NCBI GenBank assembly: GCA_029747585.1
Contig: JAPEVF010000103.1
Coordinates: 4,885-68,884 of the forward strand
DNA length: 64,000 nucleotides
Direction of reading: 5' to 3'
Source: Pleurotus djamor
Lineage: Eukaryota > Basidiomycota > Agaricomycetes > Agaricales > Pleurotaceae
Shown here: one piece after another, positions 1 through 12,600 of the stretch
Numbering within the stretch: the first letter of the stretch is position 1
Layout: each line of letters starts with the position of its first letter
The notes under the pieces: generated by a model
Databases searched by the model: none
Seen by the model: only the letters and a program-made list of their open reading frames with translations
Told to the model about the DNA's origin: nothing
Made by a program: the position numbers and the translations under genes

Positions 1-340
1 GTGGCCACTTGAGTATGCTCTTAGTAAGTCACTTGGGGTGCACTTCAGCGGGCAGCGTCATGCACCATGCAGCACAGGGCGTCGTCTCGTGTCGGCTCGT
101 GGGATTGGCGGTCGCTTCCTTTGACTGATGTACGTATTCGTATAAGCCATCACAACTTTTACGTACGCCGGCCCGCCCCATTGACATCGATTCTCGAACT
201 CGACATGATCATCATATCNTTACAAATGTAGGATTGCTTTGGTCTACGTGTAATTGAGGCAAGGACCAATTGCAGGTCATACAATAGCGTATAAATCACG
301 AACAAACACCCGGACCACTTCGTGCTAGGTGGAGACGACA
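1..340. other. Left edge, no gene seen
   Basis: No convincing coding sequence. This is the 3' flank of the aldolase gene. Short open frames here have no recognisable content, and one N occurs near position 219. A 5' part of a neighbour outside the window cannot be excluded. Confidence 0.4.
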
Positions 341-1594
341 TTATAGAGCTTTGGTCTTTCCGCTGACTTCGCGCTCCAGCTTCACGAGCGCCTGTGTGTG
401 TGGGTGTTCCCATATCGCACTAGCGGCAGTTGGCTCTAGAGGTAGGAGGGGCTTGCGAGGTACACCGCCGTACCCATACATCTTTTCCAACAGGAATTTG
501 GTTCCAGCGATGGAGGTCTTCGCAATGGTAAAGTCCGCTCGGGCGATGACGCCTTGCAGGCGTTGGGCCTCTGGAAGAAGNGACGGGTCCTTCAATGCTG
601 CTTCGGACAATTCGAATAATTTATTTATGGCATGCTGATGCGGGGGTCAATGAATTTGCGGACCGAGATAATAGCGATCTACCCACCGGAGCAACATTAC
701 CCAGACCAGTGATAGCACCATGTGCATTGGCAAACGTTGAAGGGGTCAGGAAATCGATGAATCCACCTAAAACGAGGAATGGGGCATGGGGATTCTGACG
801 CGGATAGGACGTAGCGAATTCGGGCGCAGATACAGCGTCGGCAATTCTTGTCAACTTTCCGACGTTGCCACATCTATTGACCCGGACTATCAGTCAGAAG
901 CTGTTGAAAGTCCACAAGGAGGCTGGAACATACGTCAGCTTAACACCACAGAGATTAGGGCATTCTTGAGCTAGCTCAGTGATCACGTCAGAATCCAAGT
1001 CGATTCCGCCGCTTGCACCAGGATCTGCGTAGTCGAGGTCAGTTGGCGATAGTCGGTGAGGCGATGTCACTCACAATTGTAGATAATGACGGGGATGGGA
1101 CTGGCGGCGGCTACGTCGGTCCAGAAGGCTTTTAGAGCTTTCTTGTTGTTGGCCAAAGCCCCAGCAAAATAGCCGCTGAGGATAACGATGGAGTAGTCGG
1201 CACCCGCTGCCGCTGCTTCCCTGCACAATTGAATGGTCTCCCTAGTGCTCCCTCCCCCAGTCCCCATGATGATTGGGACTTTGGTATGGCCTGCCGCGTC
1301 TAGTGCTTGTCTTCCCGCTTGGATAAGGGTGATACGCTCGGGGTGTGACAAGTGGTGTGCCTCTCCCATTGAGCCCGCAATGAGGGGGCCAACACCAGCA
1401 TCAGCCAAGCGAACAACCTGTTTCTTGAAGGGTTCGATGTCTGCGACGATGAGCACACATTCTGAAGTCAAGGTGATATCGTACTTACCAAGATCTTCGC
1501 TCTCTGGCAGAAAGAATGTGGGTACGGGGGCAAAGATGCCTGCCTTCAACGGGCGCAAGACGTGACCATTGGAAGATCCATTAGCGGCGGCCAT
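341..1594 (-). CDS. Dihydrodipicolinate synthase-family aldolase (2-keto-3-deoxy acid / 4-hydroxy-2-oxoglutarate aldolase-like)
   Basis: A class I (Schiff-base lysine) aldolase of the DHDPS/NAL superfamily. Fungi do not make lysine through diaminopimelate, so the likely role is retro-aldol cleavage of a 2-keto-3-deoxy sugar acid or 4-hydroxy-2-oxoglutarate; the substrate is inferred from the family. Five exons (1594-1489, 1440-1075, 1024-934, 873-687, 634-341) sum to exactly 348 codons, giving 347 residues with consensus introns. Visible features are the early GSMGEAHHLS segment (family GTTGE-type loop), IIYNYPGASGGIDLDSD with the catalytic-region tyrosine, the Schiff-base lysine in GVKLTCGNVGK, and the C-terminal ADFTIAKTSIAGTKFLLEK helix. 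The ATG at 1594 starts MAAANGSSNG; the longer upstream open frame looks like 5'UTR. The specific enzyme (for example fungal LGA1-type) is not decided by sequence alone. Confidence 0.85.
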
Positions 1595-2370
1595 TGTGGA
1601 ATCGGACGCGTAGGGAGAATAGAGGTCGGGTTTGCTCCCATAGGTCTTATATAAACGCAAAATGCCCACTGGACGAACTGTCCAACCCAATTCGACGGAA
1701 GGCTCGGTCCGAAACAGGACTCTGTTCCCGACGCGGGCCGTGCCGGACTCAGACCCGCGACCATGAACCATTCGATGAACGCGGCGTGAGTTTAGACTGC
1801 GATAAACAACTTGATCATTGATACATCCACTCTGGGTGGATAAACGAGCAAATCGGATGAAATGAATAAATTACCTCGCAACGCCAATTTTGAGTGCACT
1901 AGGAGACGGCGACCTTCTAAGTTCTAACCCATACCTATGAACTCCCCAACGCTTTCGCCGACAAAGTTGCGATGCTGTAGGAGAGATGACAGTTATAAAA
2001 CGTTCAGCAGGGATGTATCATAGGTGCCAAGCCATACACTCCAGTTGCTGTGAGACCTCGACGAGAGACCACGAGGTATCACGGGATCAAACCATGACAA
2101 GATGCCGATAAGCAGGAAAGCCTGACCAGTTTAAATATATTATACATAGGCGGGTAGGTGTGCAGGATGGGGAGCCTTCCGAGGAGTCGCCGGGCTTAAG
2201 GAGCACAGAGGTCAAACTCCGAAGCAGTCCATATCGTTTCCTACGAGACTACCACCGAAACGAAGGCGACCGTGCGTTCGCCTCCAGACAAAACCCCCGT
2301 TCATTTAGCGGACCTGAGTCGATAGTTGAAGGGACGTTGATAAACGACTAGTCGTTGCGAGCCTGGCGGG
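1595..2370. other. Intergenic region between aldolase and PUS4
   Basis: 776 bp holding the aldolase promoter (minus strand) and the PUS4 3' flank. An AT-rich stretch lies near 2131-2150. The 63-codon open frame at 2160-2351 (+) shows no recognisable domain and I do not call it. An ACGCGT hexamer lies at 1606-1611, just upstream of the aldolase ATG. Nothing else stands out. Confidence 0.4.
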
Positions 2371-3566
2371 TTAATTAGTTTTGGGTTTGTCTTCAAGGAC
2401 CTCCAGTTTATCCATTACTCTTCGCTCCCATTCGGTCCACCCATCAGCATCAGCTTCTCCGGGGCTCTTGGATGCGTCCTGGAAGACTTCCCAAGGCACA
2501 CAACCAAACTGCGGATTGCCATCTTCTTCTTGAGGTTCGAGAGCGAACCGCCCTTGGCGAGAGCGAGTTAAAGTGACGACGTGGCCGGCTGATCCCAGAG
2601 AATGGGCAAGATCGTGAACAAGTGAGCGGACATACGTCCCACCCGAAACCTTCATGGACAACACGAAAGCCGCGGGTCGCTCGTCACTCGATGCTGACGT
2701 GTCCTCGACTTCATCAGTCACTGGGGTGTCTTCACCAATGCTCTGAAGAGTCTTCTTCAAGGCTTCCTTTTCAGAATCCGGCATCTTCTTTTCTGGCCAA
2801 GCAAAGGTATGATCGCTACCTTTCCACTCAAGCAACTCGAGCGAGTGAACGGTGACTTTCCGTTTTTCGATTGGCCGAGGGAGTGGGAGCCCTTTTCGAG
2901 CATATTCGTAAAGAGGCCTACCATCCATTTTGAGAGCGGAAAATCTGGCAAGAGATCGTCTCAGAGAAGTATTTGAAGAGGCGATATATACTTACATTGG
3001 AGGTGCCTGCTCTATTTCACCTCTAAAATGGGCGAGCTTTCCCTCTACGCTCTCTCGTGTTATATGTTTCCATGGCGCTGTGCGTACAATGTTGCCCTCA
3101 CTGTCGAATGTATCAGTTTCGCAACCGAGCAAGCAGGTTGTGCGATATTCCTAAGGCGAAACGCGTCGTAAGAGGAGGAGACGACTCAAAATGTAGCGTA
3201 AGCTTACTTTGGTGCATTCCAAGAAGTCGCTCAGCTTCTTCGTTCCCTTTCCAATCCCGACCACTATACCAGGCCTAATTTGGTCAACTTACCCCAAGGA
3301 AAACTGAGTACGATGAGCATACCCAGTACACCGTCAGCAAGGGGATCAAGAGTTCCTCCTTGACCTATCTTAACGATGTCCTTGCCACGCCGTCCGATTT
3401 TCTTGGTCTTGCTTACTGACTTCAGCTTTTCTGCGTCGACGAACAGTTTGGATCGCGCAACCAATTCCTTGATATCATTGATTATCGACATAGATGTGGG
3501 TCCAGAAGGCTTGTAGACAGCAAAAAGCCCAGAGACGGGCAAGCTTGACAAGGATATTTTAGGCAT
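2371..3566 (-). CDS. PUS4: tRNA pseudouridine-55 synthase (TruB/Pus4 family)
   Basis: Isomerises U55 in the T-psi-C loop of tRNA; yeast Pus4 acts on nuclear- and mitochondrially encoded tRNAs. The N-terminal GLFAVYKPSGPTSM matches the TruB start motif. GQGGTLDPLADGVL carries the catalytic aspartate (GTLDP). Joining exons gives VVGIGKGTKKLSDF, then EYRTTCLLGCETDT and FSALKMDGRPLYEYARKG, both classic Pus4/TruB blocks, then GGTYVRSLVHDLAHSLG. At least three introns are visible, with donors near 3312, 3206 and 2997. The start is placed at MPKISLSSL (3566); the open frame extends upstream but the conserved region starts only after this Met. It is head-to-head with the acyltransferase gene, about 200 bp between ATGs. 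The C-terminus is acidic and hydrophilic, as in fungal orthologs. Confidence 0.9.
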
Positions 3567-3764
3567 AACGGAGAGCAACAGTGACTGGGTGACTCTGCGA
3601 TCGGGAGGAAGTTGAGAATCGGCGCCTATAGCAGAGTTTGAATGTGTCAGTGATCGGTGCGCTATGATTGGTCGGCCAGCAGCTCTCTCATGAGCCATGC
3701 GCTCATGTTTGATTTTCCTGACAAAGATTGTTCAATCCCTTTCAAACCCTTAGGCTGAGCACAG

Positions 3765-5498
3765 ATGCCTGGTTCCTCCTGGACGCTACGTCCTGCAACG
3801 GGCGCTGCCAGTCGCACCTATGAACGAGCCCTTGGACATACAGAGCTTAGCTTCCACCATGATAGCCTTCTCAACGGAACCTCTGACATCCTCCGACATT
3901 TCGAAGTAACCGCTGCGCAGCCAGATCTCTTTAGCGAGTCAAACATCCGCCGTGCTTGGTGTGCTACGAAGCAGTACTTTCCTATCCTCGCGGCCCAAAT
4001 AGAACTGCATAATAATGGCAAGGCTGCCAAGTTCGTGGTCTGCGAAGACGACTTGCATCGTTGCTCCCCGACAGAAGTTCAATTTCTCACCAAGGAATCA
4101 GCTCTCGCTCTGGAAGAGTACGTTCTTGATGCTGTTCGCGGTACACGTCGCGTCGACAGCTCAACTCTGGCACGCGTCTTTGTCGTTCGACAAACCGATG
4201 TGGACAGCGTTCACATTCTCATCGTTGTTGCCCATGCAATAACAGACGGGATGTCTAATATCGCACTCTTGAAGCGATTCCTTGAGGAGATGTGCTCGTC
4301 TGAGGCAGGGCCTACACCTGACATTGCACACCGTCTGGCTCTTGCGCTGTCGGAGGAGGAGCTTGACCCATCCCTCAGTGCGAGCTTACCTCGACAACGT
4401 TGGCTTCGAGCTATAAGTGAAGTTATCAGGTCCATTCGCTCGGCCAAGCTTGTGGTGAGCCGGCATGGATTTTGCACTGAACATGCCTCATTGAAGCATC
4501 TTAATATCCTAGGGCGGACATACAATCCCTCAAATTCAAAATCCTTATGATCTCAAAGTCCCCCCAAAGTCCTCCATTGTCAAAATTGAACTACCGAAAG
4601 GTATTTCAAAGCAGATCATCACGACTTGTAGGAAGCATTCTCTTACCTTTGGCCATGCTTACGCGGTGTTGGCGCAACTTGCTTTGACCCGTGTTATCTG
4701 TCGTCGATACGTCAGGGGCGAAATGAGCGAAGAAGAATGGTCAAAGAGAAGAGTTCAACCAGTGCATACAGGTGGTCCGCTGAACCTTCGACCTTACTTA
4801 GACAAAGAGTGGTTGAAGGCAGGTGGGAACGCAACTATGGGGTGTGCCATAGGATTCTTCTGGTATACGCTTCCCTTCATGCCCTTGGGACAGGCATTCC
4901 ACCTGAAACCAGGTGATGACCTACCTTCGTTTGCTGAACTACTCAGCCACGACCGCTTTATCCTTCGATCCCATCTCGTCAAGAAACAATCCAACCATGT
5001 CTTCAAACACCCTCTGTTTGTTGGCATCGCCAAGGCGTACTCTAGAGAGCGAGTGAAACGGGTTACAGAAGTCGTGGATAATTTTAGCAATACATCCACG
5101 TCAAAGCGCCCTACATCATTCAAACCACCCTTTGTTCTCTCATTTTCGGGCTCTAGCATGGGTAATGTGCGTACCTCTGCCTGGATCTTCTTGTAAATGC
5201 AAGCCCAATTGAATCATTGTAGGTTGAATTGCTGGAACAATACGATTATCCCGCTCGCCTAGTGAAGGAAGGGAAACAGCCGTTGATTCGCATAACCTCT
5301 GCTCAAACCCATCTCCGCTGCCGACCAGGAGAGCTATACTTGGGTTCCCATACATCACGCCAACAGCTAAACATGTTTGTATTCTTCGATGGTAGCACGT
5401 ACGATCCGAAGGTCGTTGAGGAATGGCTGAACGAGGTCAAAGATGCGGCTGTATGGTATCTAGGACGGGAATCCGCAAACGAGGGAGCAAGGTTATAG
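3765..5498 (+). CDS. CoA-dependent acyltransferase-like protein (condensation/BAHD-type fold)
   Basis: Three exons (3765-4454, 4513-5166, 5223-5498) join in frame to 539 residues. The protein resembles fungal alcohol O-acetyltransferase, condensation and chloramphenicol-acetyltransferase-like proteins: an N-terminal HTELSFHHDS region and the motif AHAITDGMSN around residue 160, which corresponds to the family HHxxxDG motif with Ala in place of the first His but the second His, Asp and Gly kept. The C-terminal part (LSFSGSSMGNVELLEQYDY, then QQLNMFVFFDGSTYD) resembles the second half of the two-lobed fold. No signal peptide or membrane segment is evident. It stands between two information-processing genes and not in a biosynthetic cluster, so a role in a secondary pathway cannot be inferred from context. 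The substrate is unknown. Confidence 0.7.
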
Positions 5499-5558
5499 GT
5501 TCACTTCAGGTCTACGTATAACTGATGTATAAAAATATATCTGGTCCGGAGGCACATT

Positions 5559-8500
5559 TCATGCTATCGACCATGAACCCCAACAAATACAATGCTGCTC
5601 CCATGACTTCTCCCACAATCGCCACCTAGGTGGTCGCCCTGAGGTTTGTTGAGGCTCCGCTGAGAAGAGGGCAGCCTTGCCTCGGCATCTGACACACGAC
5701 AGCTGAATCCCTCGATCCGGGATCAAACCCTTGGAAACAACGTCCTTTGTTTCGTGGCTTTTGAGCGGTTCAAGTGAAAGACGGCCGAGGCTATCCACAA
5801 GATCAAGAGGTTTTAAGAAGAGGCGAGGCTTGTTCAGGACCGAGGAAGTATTTATGCTTTGGAGAACCTTGCGAATGTGGCCGAAGACAGCGGGGGAGGG
5901 TTCACAAGCATCCAGGCAACGTCGCATTTCTCCTCCTTGGTACACGTTCAGAAAAGTGGATGCAGACTTGAAGTGGTGTTATACATACCGGGCAAATTAT
6001 TTGCGTCCTGGACGGTGTCACTCAACAGCGTCTCAAGACTTTTGAGGTCGATCCCACAGCCAGCAATCAAGTCATCAAGCACCGTTTTTGCGATCAATGC
6101 GTTCTCGCCCCGGACAGATATCGAGTTGAGGTGCTTGTGGAAGCGGTTGATATGATGGACCAAGTCACGTAAACGTGTCAATGAAAAGGGATGAGCTAGG
6201 TGGAGAAAAATGGGAGAGGACATGGCTGTTGCATATGTGAGCCTTCAACGAAGAGTTGGTGGCCACGAGAGGTACACACCAGCCAATCTTTGTGCATTAA
6301 TCTCCCCCTCGTTTTCCGGCTTGGGAGAAACCATGTCGTGACACAGGACACATTCTTTCAATAGCTTCTCTACGAAATTTACCACCCATGTAGCCATACC
6401 GATAAGCTGCCACACAGCACCTGCAACAGTGTTAGNCTTAANTCAACGACCATCGTACAAGAACTCACTGAGGTCATAAAGGTCGCCTTCGCTACAAAGG
6501 TCGAAGCCCTTGCAACAGGCAGCGAGCGAAGCCATGTCATGCGCCATCTCGAATTTTTCACGATACGCGTCCTGAAGTTCGTCTGCACTAGATTGAGATC
6601 GAACTCTAGAGAGCGATTAAAATAAACAATGGATGCGTTGAGCATAGAATCAACATACCGGTAAATNTCGATGAGGATGCCAATGACTTCCCAATCAACA
6701 GAGTATTGTAGAAGATCTTCTAAGGCAGTGTGAGCGGTATGGAGGACTTCAATGATAGTAGACATGTTCGTTGCAGGCAACGCGAGGTACTGGGTCACGT
6801 CATCTGAAGTATGTCCAGAAAGGACGGAGAGCATAACTTTCTGAGACAGAAAATTATGCAGGACATTTGCTGTACCAGAAAATCAATGGTGAGCGAATCA
6901 GGAGTTCAGCTGAGATGACTAACCGTTGTTGTCAACAATCATTTGGGTCGAACTCTTGTTCGGGAGCACATGAACCGTTGTGGCTGCCGAAGCCAGACCC
7001 GACGTGACCGTTACAACTAACATTTGGTTTGGGGATACGGCTGCATTGAGAGGCACTAAAATGCAAACGTGAGTCGATACTCTGGACGTCCTTGGATTGA
7101 TATTACATTCTCTTCCGAGACGGCCAATGGGACAGACTAGTGGCGAACTCTCCCAGCCAGGATCTTCACGCAAATCCGACCTATTGAGTATCAGCATCTC
7201 AACAAATTGACGAGGCGATTCGGGAGGTATTTACAGCTGCAGCATTACTATTGACCCAATCGCTGCCTCCGTATTCGCACCGTGCTTCCTGCGGGTAGTG
7301 CTACCGTACGTAGCGAGGAGACCAGCGTATAGCGCTGGCTCGCTGGTACCCGATTGGGGTAGAACAAACGCCAGAACACTTGATTCAAAGCTGCGGGATG
7401 CGGACAATTGGGGTTTCTGGAGAACTGTCAAGAAAGAGAAGGTTATCGAGCGTAAGATAAACAAACCCATTGCGCAGTCCCGCCTCGGGAAAAGTGGTAC
7501 AGTGACAAGGACGACTTGGGTGTGTTAACGTCTAAAGAATGATTGACGTATTTAATTGCATTAAAAGAAGGAAGACTTACACCCTGAGAAATCCAAGGAG
7601 CTGATAGCGAGGTGTAGGTCTCCTTTGGAGGTATCTTTACGACCAGGAGGAACGGGCAACTTGGACGAGTCTGCTGGAAGGGCAGGAAGGCTGGGTAAAA
7701 ANCTAAGCTGGGTCANTCCAGTATGTGGATAGTGGAGAGGTCCAAGGGGATTGACAGCGAGTACTAATGGAGCGAGTCAGACCTTGGATTCCACGCGGAA
7801 GAACCTGCACTCACCCAAATAGATGGTATTGAAGGCAAGCTGGACCTCGGTAATTTCGATTGCGTCTTTCTCACCAAAAGAGGCCCAATTTTGAGTGTCA
7901 TCGGGCATGGACGGTGGAAGACCCATAGACATATTGAGGTCCGCCGAGGCAAAGTTGTCGCTTGGAACAGGATAAACACAAGAGCGCGTCGCAATTAAAA
8001 GTGATGGCTCTGTACATGTATGTAGAATTGCGATTGAACAGATACGTGAATCCACACACCATTATACGTGGTACCTATAGTGGCATGAGTGCAGAGTTGC
8101 ATGCCGCCTGGGGGGACAGGAGGGTCACTANGGGGGAGATTGTGTGGCAGGTTGGCGTAGATCTTCTGCATGTTGACCAGGTTGGTTAAGTGGGAGGTGT
8201 ATACACTGGAAGTGTTGGCTAAGGACTCGGATGAACCAGACATGGATACGTCGATCCTGGGTGACCAGGAATAAGGCAGGATTTGAGACAGGAACTCGAG
8301 GACCCATAGGCGGGAGGTGTTTGGGTTGATTGGAAAGAGCATCGAAGGTCCACTAGATTGAACCGGTGAAATCACAATAAAGGGATAGACAAAAGATGAG
8401 CGACTCACTTCACGGTGAGCTCCCGCCCAATGGGCCGCGACTACCCCAGCATTACGAGGAACGTTCCAAACGTGCCTCTGCGCCCAAACGTCAATCTGAG

Positions 8501-8913
8501 CGCCACGTTTCCATATGCATGCCAACCCGTCCCCTCCGATTCCGGGGAAATAGGCAAATAGCCATTCGCTGCCCGCGGAACAAACTATGAGACTCGGAGG
8601 TGCGTAGGCGGTGACTGCATTTGCTTTTGGGCTTTGAGGTTGAATCACAAAGCTCTTTGACGAGGAGAAGTGTCGTCCAGTTATCATGGGTTGCGACGGA
8701 TGGGCGGTGAAGATGACTGAGACGTCCGACCACTCGACCGGTCTGTGCGTATGCGCGTCAGTTTAGATCGAACACTACGCGAATTACTTACCTGCGTGGT
8801 TGTTCGACCAAAGAGTGGAACTCCCACCAGCCTACATTCCAGTGATCGTCCTCCTTAGCCTTTCCTTTCGATGGAGAAATTGTCATGGATTTCGAGTCGT
8901 GGAACAGCGACAT
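5559..8913 (-). CDS. MED16: Mediator complex subunit 16 (Sin4-like)
   Basis: Tail-module subunit of Mediator, which links activators to RNA polymerase II in the nucleus. The N-terminal exon encodes HWNVGWWEFHSLVEQPRR, followed by VEWSDVSVIFTAHPSQPM, MITGRHFSSSKSF and SEWLFAYFPG, the start of the WD40-like half of Med16. The C-terminus has CVRCRGKA followed by WRLWEKSWEQHCICWGSW, matching the cysteine/tryptophan pattern CxxCG...WE..W...C.CGG.W that ends Med16 proteins. The gene is split by many introns; some Ns lie near 6435 and 7700. The start is the first in-frame Met (MSLFHDSKSM, 8913) of the first exon. The open frame continues upstream to 9024 without an ATG, so an extra upstream exon is possible. 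It is convergent with the acyltransferase gene, 60 bp between stop codons. The family assignment rests mainly on the C-terminus. Confidence 0.72.
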
Positions 8914-9151
8914 GGAAGAAGAGAACAAGTCAATAGGCGCCGATACCACTTTGATTCCAGATTCGATCACTCGATGCCCAGTATCGCCAGAGAGCTCAAT
9001 GGCCACCACACCGAGATCCTACTACAATACTATGCCGACAGGACTCTCGTTCTCATCACACAATTTGGGAAAGTTGGAAGTTTGGTGCTTCATCCTACGC
9101 GTCATTAATTCGAGTACTTCGGCCTGATAATGAGAAAAGATCCAGGCATCG

Positions 9152-9481
9152 ATGCCATCTACTGCACCACTTTTGCCTGCGACGTCCGATCCAGCCAACC
9201 CAAATGACTCTCCAATTCCCCAACCACCACCTTCAATTCAACTGACTCCCTTGCTTGCATCTGCTCCGTCAGAACATATACAAACTCTGCACTCACTATA
9301 CGCTGCTCAAGTCGCGACGTTGGTGTGGCATGCAGACGAACATGCTCTATTGCCCATACGGCGTAACGTTGTCGTCGGATTGGCTCTGCGCAATCAAAAT
9401 TCGAGCGATGCGGACGCGGAGAAGCATACCTTCTTGCAGGTAATGGCGATGCTCCAGCAGATCCTGCAACCACAGCAATGA
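9152..9481 (+). CDS. Small conserved-looking protein of unknown function
   Basis: Intronless open frame of 109 residues from ATG at 9152. It has a Pro-rich N-terminus (about residues 1-33), then a predicted helical segment from SEHIQTLHSLYAAQVATL through RRNVVVGLALRN, and a C-terminal LQVMAMLQQILQPQQ. I do not recognise the family. It sits in the 700-bp gap between the MED16 start and the SPT6 stop, divergent from MED16 with about 240 bp between ATGs, which is the usual gene arrangement in this window. The helical character and the arrangement support a real gene. A GTAATG donor-like and a CAGCAG acceptor-like sequence near the 3' end leave room for a different C-terminus. Confidence 0.5.
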   Translation: MPSTAPLLPATSDPANPNDSPIPQPPPSIQLTPLLASAPSEHIQTLHSLYAAQVATLVWHADEHALLPIRRNVVVGLALRNQNSSDADAEKHTFLQVMAMLQQILQPQQ

Positions 9482-9614
9482 CGTGAGTTCTACTAAATTC
9501 CCGATCTATGCAATATGTTAAAATTTACTATGCAGTTTACATACACTACTAAAGGAAAAATGTGATTGAAAAAATGTGTNAAATGCTCAGAGAAGATGCT
9601 TAAACGATAAAATT

Positions 9615-12600
9615 TTACCAGCCCCCACCGCCCTGTCCCCAGCCGTTGCTATTTTGAATCATCGCAGCACGCTCAGGATTCATTCCCGCCGGCAATGTCG
9701 ATGGTTGGCCTGGCGGTGGATATCCACCTGGTGGTCGTGGTGTCTGGTATCCATATTGCGACTGCGGCGTGGGTGCACCTGAGAACGGTGTTGTACCACC
9801 ATATGGATTCGGAGTGCGAGCGGGTTGGCGAACCGAGAAATGACCCGGGGTTGCGTGCCCTGGGCGAGCGGGTGTTCGACCAGCATAAGGCGTCTTCCCG
9901 CCTGCTTGAGCATTTGCAGCGTTTTGCGACTCGTGCAAGTGTCTGTATAAATGGATTTGAGTCTCACAGTAGTGAGGGGATCGACATATATCTTACCTGA
10001 CTTTGAACGCGTCGCAAAGCTCTGGTACGCCAGGAGCTGGAGCTTCAAAGAGATAATACGCTTCTGGGGTAACCCTCACAGGCTAGTGAAATCATGGTAA
10101 ACACAACACCAGTCATAAGGGGCGTGGCGTGACGCTTACCCATGTTTGGACAGCGGATTGTTTATTGGCAAGGAAGCAGAGATTGAAGTGACCAGGTCGT
10201 TTACGGTTGAGGGCGAAGCCATACATACTCTTCGTTGGATTCGCAGCTAGATGATTCTTGAGGAATATATCTACCCCAGTTGTCAAAACGCTGAGCGGGA
10301 GGAATGCGCAAACGACTCACGAAGCTCATCTTCCGATCCGGCCTTAAACCGATCATGAGCCATCAATTCCTCGACCTTGCGGGCCATAGCTTGAACGTGG
10401 TTAACGATCAACTCGTCGAGATCGGCGTATATGTGCTTGGAGTCGACTTGGAGCTGCCCATTGAGAGTTTGACCGGTAGGGTCGCCGTTTATCTCCGTGA
10501 CATCTAAATATCGCGTCAATACATCCGCACCAGAGAGTACCACCGTCACTCACCTATATGTTGGAAGAGTTTGTCATCTACCTTCCACGTGACAGCAAGA
10601 TGGGTGTTGCCCTTCGACGAAGGCCTGATCACGACATCGCCGCGCTGCTGTCTGTCAAGGTAGGCTTCGGCTTGACTGGAGTTGAAGTTGTGGAAGTTCG
10701 GGTGCTTGATCACACGTCTTGAACGATCAACTTCAGCGCGTTTCTTCCGTTGTAGGAGCTCCTTGTCTTTCGCGGATCTGGTAACATCCCAATTAAGATC
10801 GGTTTTCACTATTCGGAAATTGCTATCGCCCTCTTCGAGGTCTCCAGCACGGGCAGAAAGCTCCACGTGGAATGAATCTGTTTTGGCGTTGGTATGTATG
10901 CCAATGATGACTGCATTGACTGGGGTCTGCTGCTTGAACACATCCTTAGTATGGCGCGGAGGGCGATCCGCAGCGTAGGTGAGATTGATGATACCCTCGA
11001 TACCAGAGTCCAGTCGAACATGCGCCTTCTCTTTCTCCAGTCGGCCAACCATCGCGACGATGATGATCCCGATCCGCAAGCTGTGCTGGGTTTCTCCACT
11101 GAGCATTGTCAGGACGTCCCAGTCTTCGGGGAGACGGAATGGTACTCGCTGTTCAGCAAAGGGTGAACGGAGTTCGTCGCGGATGACGTTGAGTGTGTGC
11201 CGCTTCATGTCGCCATTGGCTTCATAAAGACTAACGGCAAACTCATCAAGGTTAAGGTCTGACAATTTCTTGTCGTTGTCAGGATCCTGCATGATGACGG
11301 TGATAACATGAGACGGGTGTTCATCGTGGACATCCTCTTCATCAAGTTCAAGGGCGTCAGTGGCCATCTTTCTAGCGAGTTCGTAGTCTTCGGGATGTAT
11401 GCGAGTATTGTCCAGGGGGTCAGGTATATCGTCATCCATATTGCGGTGTTTGGGAGGTTTGAGATCCAAATCGTTTGGTATTCGCAAGAACGATGAAGCA
11501 TTCAGGAAAATCTTCGTAGTGAGGATCCCAGATTTGATGAATTGTTCACGGTTCATCAAGTTGCCTCCCTAAGAGAATGGATCGGATACGAAGTCATAGA
11601 CGGGAAGAGCTTGCTCACCAATGAAGCAATCTTCCTGACCACCACCTGCGATTTCCTCGGGCCTAGACCGCACACAAAAGGTAATAGGTGTTGAATGTAG
11701 GAATCAGTTACAGCTCGGTTGATGTCGACACCGACATTATTGACAACATCTACGAGCACACGCTCGAAGGTGATGAGCTGTTTCTCACTCATGACCTGAA
11801 AACGAATTCAGACCAATTCCATTGCACGACATATCCGATACACGCACCAAATGTTGATCATCGTGGAACTTGATCGCAACAATATCACGACCCATAGCGG
11901 CAAACTCGTTTAGGGGGGATTGCGCATAACGGGCCAAACCAACACAGTATTTCGCTGTCTGAGAAAGAGCTGGAAATTCTTCCTCGGCGCGGCGACTGTG
12001 TTGGTAGATGCGAGCTACATCATCGTGGACATAGATGACAGGGATATTAAAGCTTTCTGTGTTCTGAGGAGGACCACCATCGAGAGGGTCAATTGGTTGG
12101 GGATTGATCTTCTCCTTCACTCGCTGTGAGAGTTTCGTTGTCGCCATGCTAAGCCCACCAATGACTATGACTTCGGGTTGCCTTCTGCGCACGAGGTCGA
12201 TGAACTCGTCATGCGAATCTTGGTCGCTAAGATTGTCAATCTTGGTCTGCTCGCGCATTCGGCCCAGTTGATCAAGGAAGACCAAGCTAATGGCATCCTT
12301 GTGTGGATCACCTTTACCCCACGAAATAGCAAGGACAGAGGGAGTTTCACCCCTGCGCATCTCAGAAGAGGCATAGGGAGCGACATCGGCTCGCTGACCA
12401 ACTTCATGAGCGACCTAAAGAGTAGCAAAGGATGACCACTTACTGCGCGTAGTGCTTCACCACACTGTCGTGCAAGGAATTCCTCGACTTCATCTCTGAT
12501 ATACTCTCGGGTCCATTTGATGGCGGCCGGGAGAAGATACGTATTAACCACATCTTTGACAATGCGTGATCGCTCTGCATTCCAAGCTTTCGTCGCGTCA

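Noticed and set aside
1067..1771. Longer N-terminus for the aldolase (59 extra residues)
   Set aside because: The extension has no family similarity and the downstream Met (1594) gives the usual protein length; the extension is probably 5'UTR.
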